11,738 bases of DNA from contig CAMAVV010000030.1 in assembly GCA_945861815.1 (NCBI GenBank), positions 1 through 11,738 on the forward strand. Direction: 5' to 3'. The notes under the pieces are model-generated. The model was not told where the DNA came from, did no database searches, and saw only the letters and a program-made list of their open reading frames with translations. Positions 11,575 through 11,738 of this stretch are shown here, piece by piece (position 1 is the first letter of the stretch; each line of letters begins with the position of its first letter). The translations under genes and the position numbers were made by a program. Origin of the DNA: Thermoflexus hugenholtzii JAD2. Its GTDB lineage: Bacteria; Chloroflexota; Dehalococcoidia; SHYB01.

Positions 11575-11738
11575 GCAGGCTCCTTCCATCCTCGGATGAT
11601 CGCGTCGGCCATCTTCGCCACACGCGCCATGGCCTTCACATCATGGACGCGCACGATGTCCGCCCCCTTCGCGATGGCAATCGCCACGGTCGCCGCCGTT
11701 CCCTCGAGGCGCTCTTCCACCGGCAAGTCGAGCACGAG
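11571..11738 (-). CDS. folP: Dihydropteroate synthase, C-terminal part (partial at window edge)
   Basis: The last 55 residues of a frame that enters from the right edge and stops at TGA 11573-11571. The visible part includes EGTAATVAIAIAKGADIVRV and then HDVKAM, the closing beta-alpha units of the TIM barrel in dihydropteroate synthases, where the Arg-Val-His-Asp-Val motif binds the pterin pyrophosphate substrate. The enzyme condenses dihydropterin pyrophosphate with p-aminobenzoate, directly after FolK. The stop overlaps the folK start (GTGA), implying translational coupling. The N-terminal three quarters, including the other pterin-binding motifs, lie outside the window. Confidence 0.93.
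   Translation of the reverse strand, partial: LVLDLPVEERLEGTAATVAIAIAKGADIVRVHDVKAMARVAKMADAIIRGWKEPA

Noticed and set aside
1..11738. CRISPR array, toxin-antitoxin pair, phage or transposase genes
   Set aside because: No regularly spaced direct repeats, and no recognisable protein of these classes in any frame.

Overview
The window reads as a chromosomal stretch from a moderately GC-rich, free-living heterotrophic bacterium. Its content (a luciferase-like monooxygenase tail, a crotonase, three classical short-chain dehydrogenases (SDRs), a double hot-dog MaoC hydratase, an HpaB-type monooxygenase) and its palindromic extragenic repeats suggest an uncultivated Chloroflexota (SAR202/Dehalococcoidia-like) or similar soil/marine lineage. 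That assignment is inference from gene style; the window holds no rRNA, tRNA or taxonomic marker beyond folP/folK.

Layout. 1-1977 (+): 3' end of a luciferase-like oxidoreductase gene, an enoyl-CoA hydratase/isomerase-family gene, a 266-bp gap with three stacked hairpins, and an SDR gene. 1978-2706: a 729-bp segment with no convincing gene, but with a 9-bp tandem repeat, a promoter-like sequence and at least eight hairpins or palindromes. 2707-5260 (-): a tight operon of 3-hydroxyacyl-CoA dehydrogenase, a two-domain glyoxalase/VOC protein and an SDR (2-bp gap, then ATGA overlap), driven by a recognisable promoter. 5442-6458 (+): a divergently transcribed double hot-dog hydratase. 6459-6578: a palindromic intergenic element. 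6579-8384 (-): an SDR and an NAD-dependent epimerase/dehydratase. 8470-10121 (+): an HpaB-type flavin monooxygenase followed by a Trm112-like zinc protein. 10231-11016 (+): an inositol-monophosphatase-like protein with altered metal ligands. 11020-11738 (-): folK and the 3' end of folP, overlapping by GTGA.

How the genes may work together. The enzymes fit catabolism of a hydroxylated, cyclic or branched carbon compound. An FADH2-type hydroxylase and SDRs would oxidise the substrate, and a VOC enzyme could rearrange or cleave an intermediate. Crotonase, MaoC-type hydratase and hydroxyacyl-CoA dehydrogenase would take the CoA thioester through beta-oxidation-like steps. No CoA ligase, thiolase, transporter or regulator lies in the window, so the substrate cannot be named. 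The folate genes are housekeeping.

I see no defence system, CRISPR array, transposase or phage module. The least explained parts are the hairpin-rich segment at 2150-2665, the repeat-like intergenic palindromes, two operator-like inverted repeats in divergent promoter regions, and two enzymes whose usual catalytic residues are replaced (crotonase and IMPase-like).
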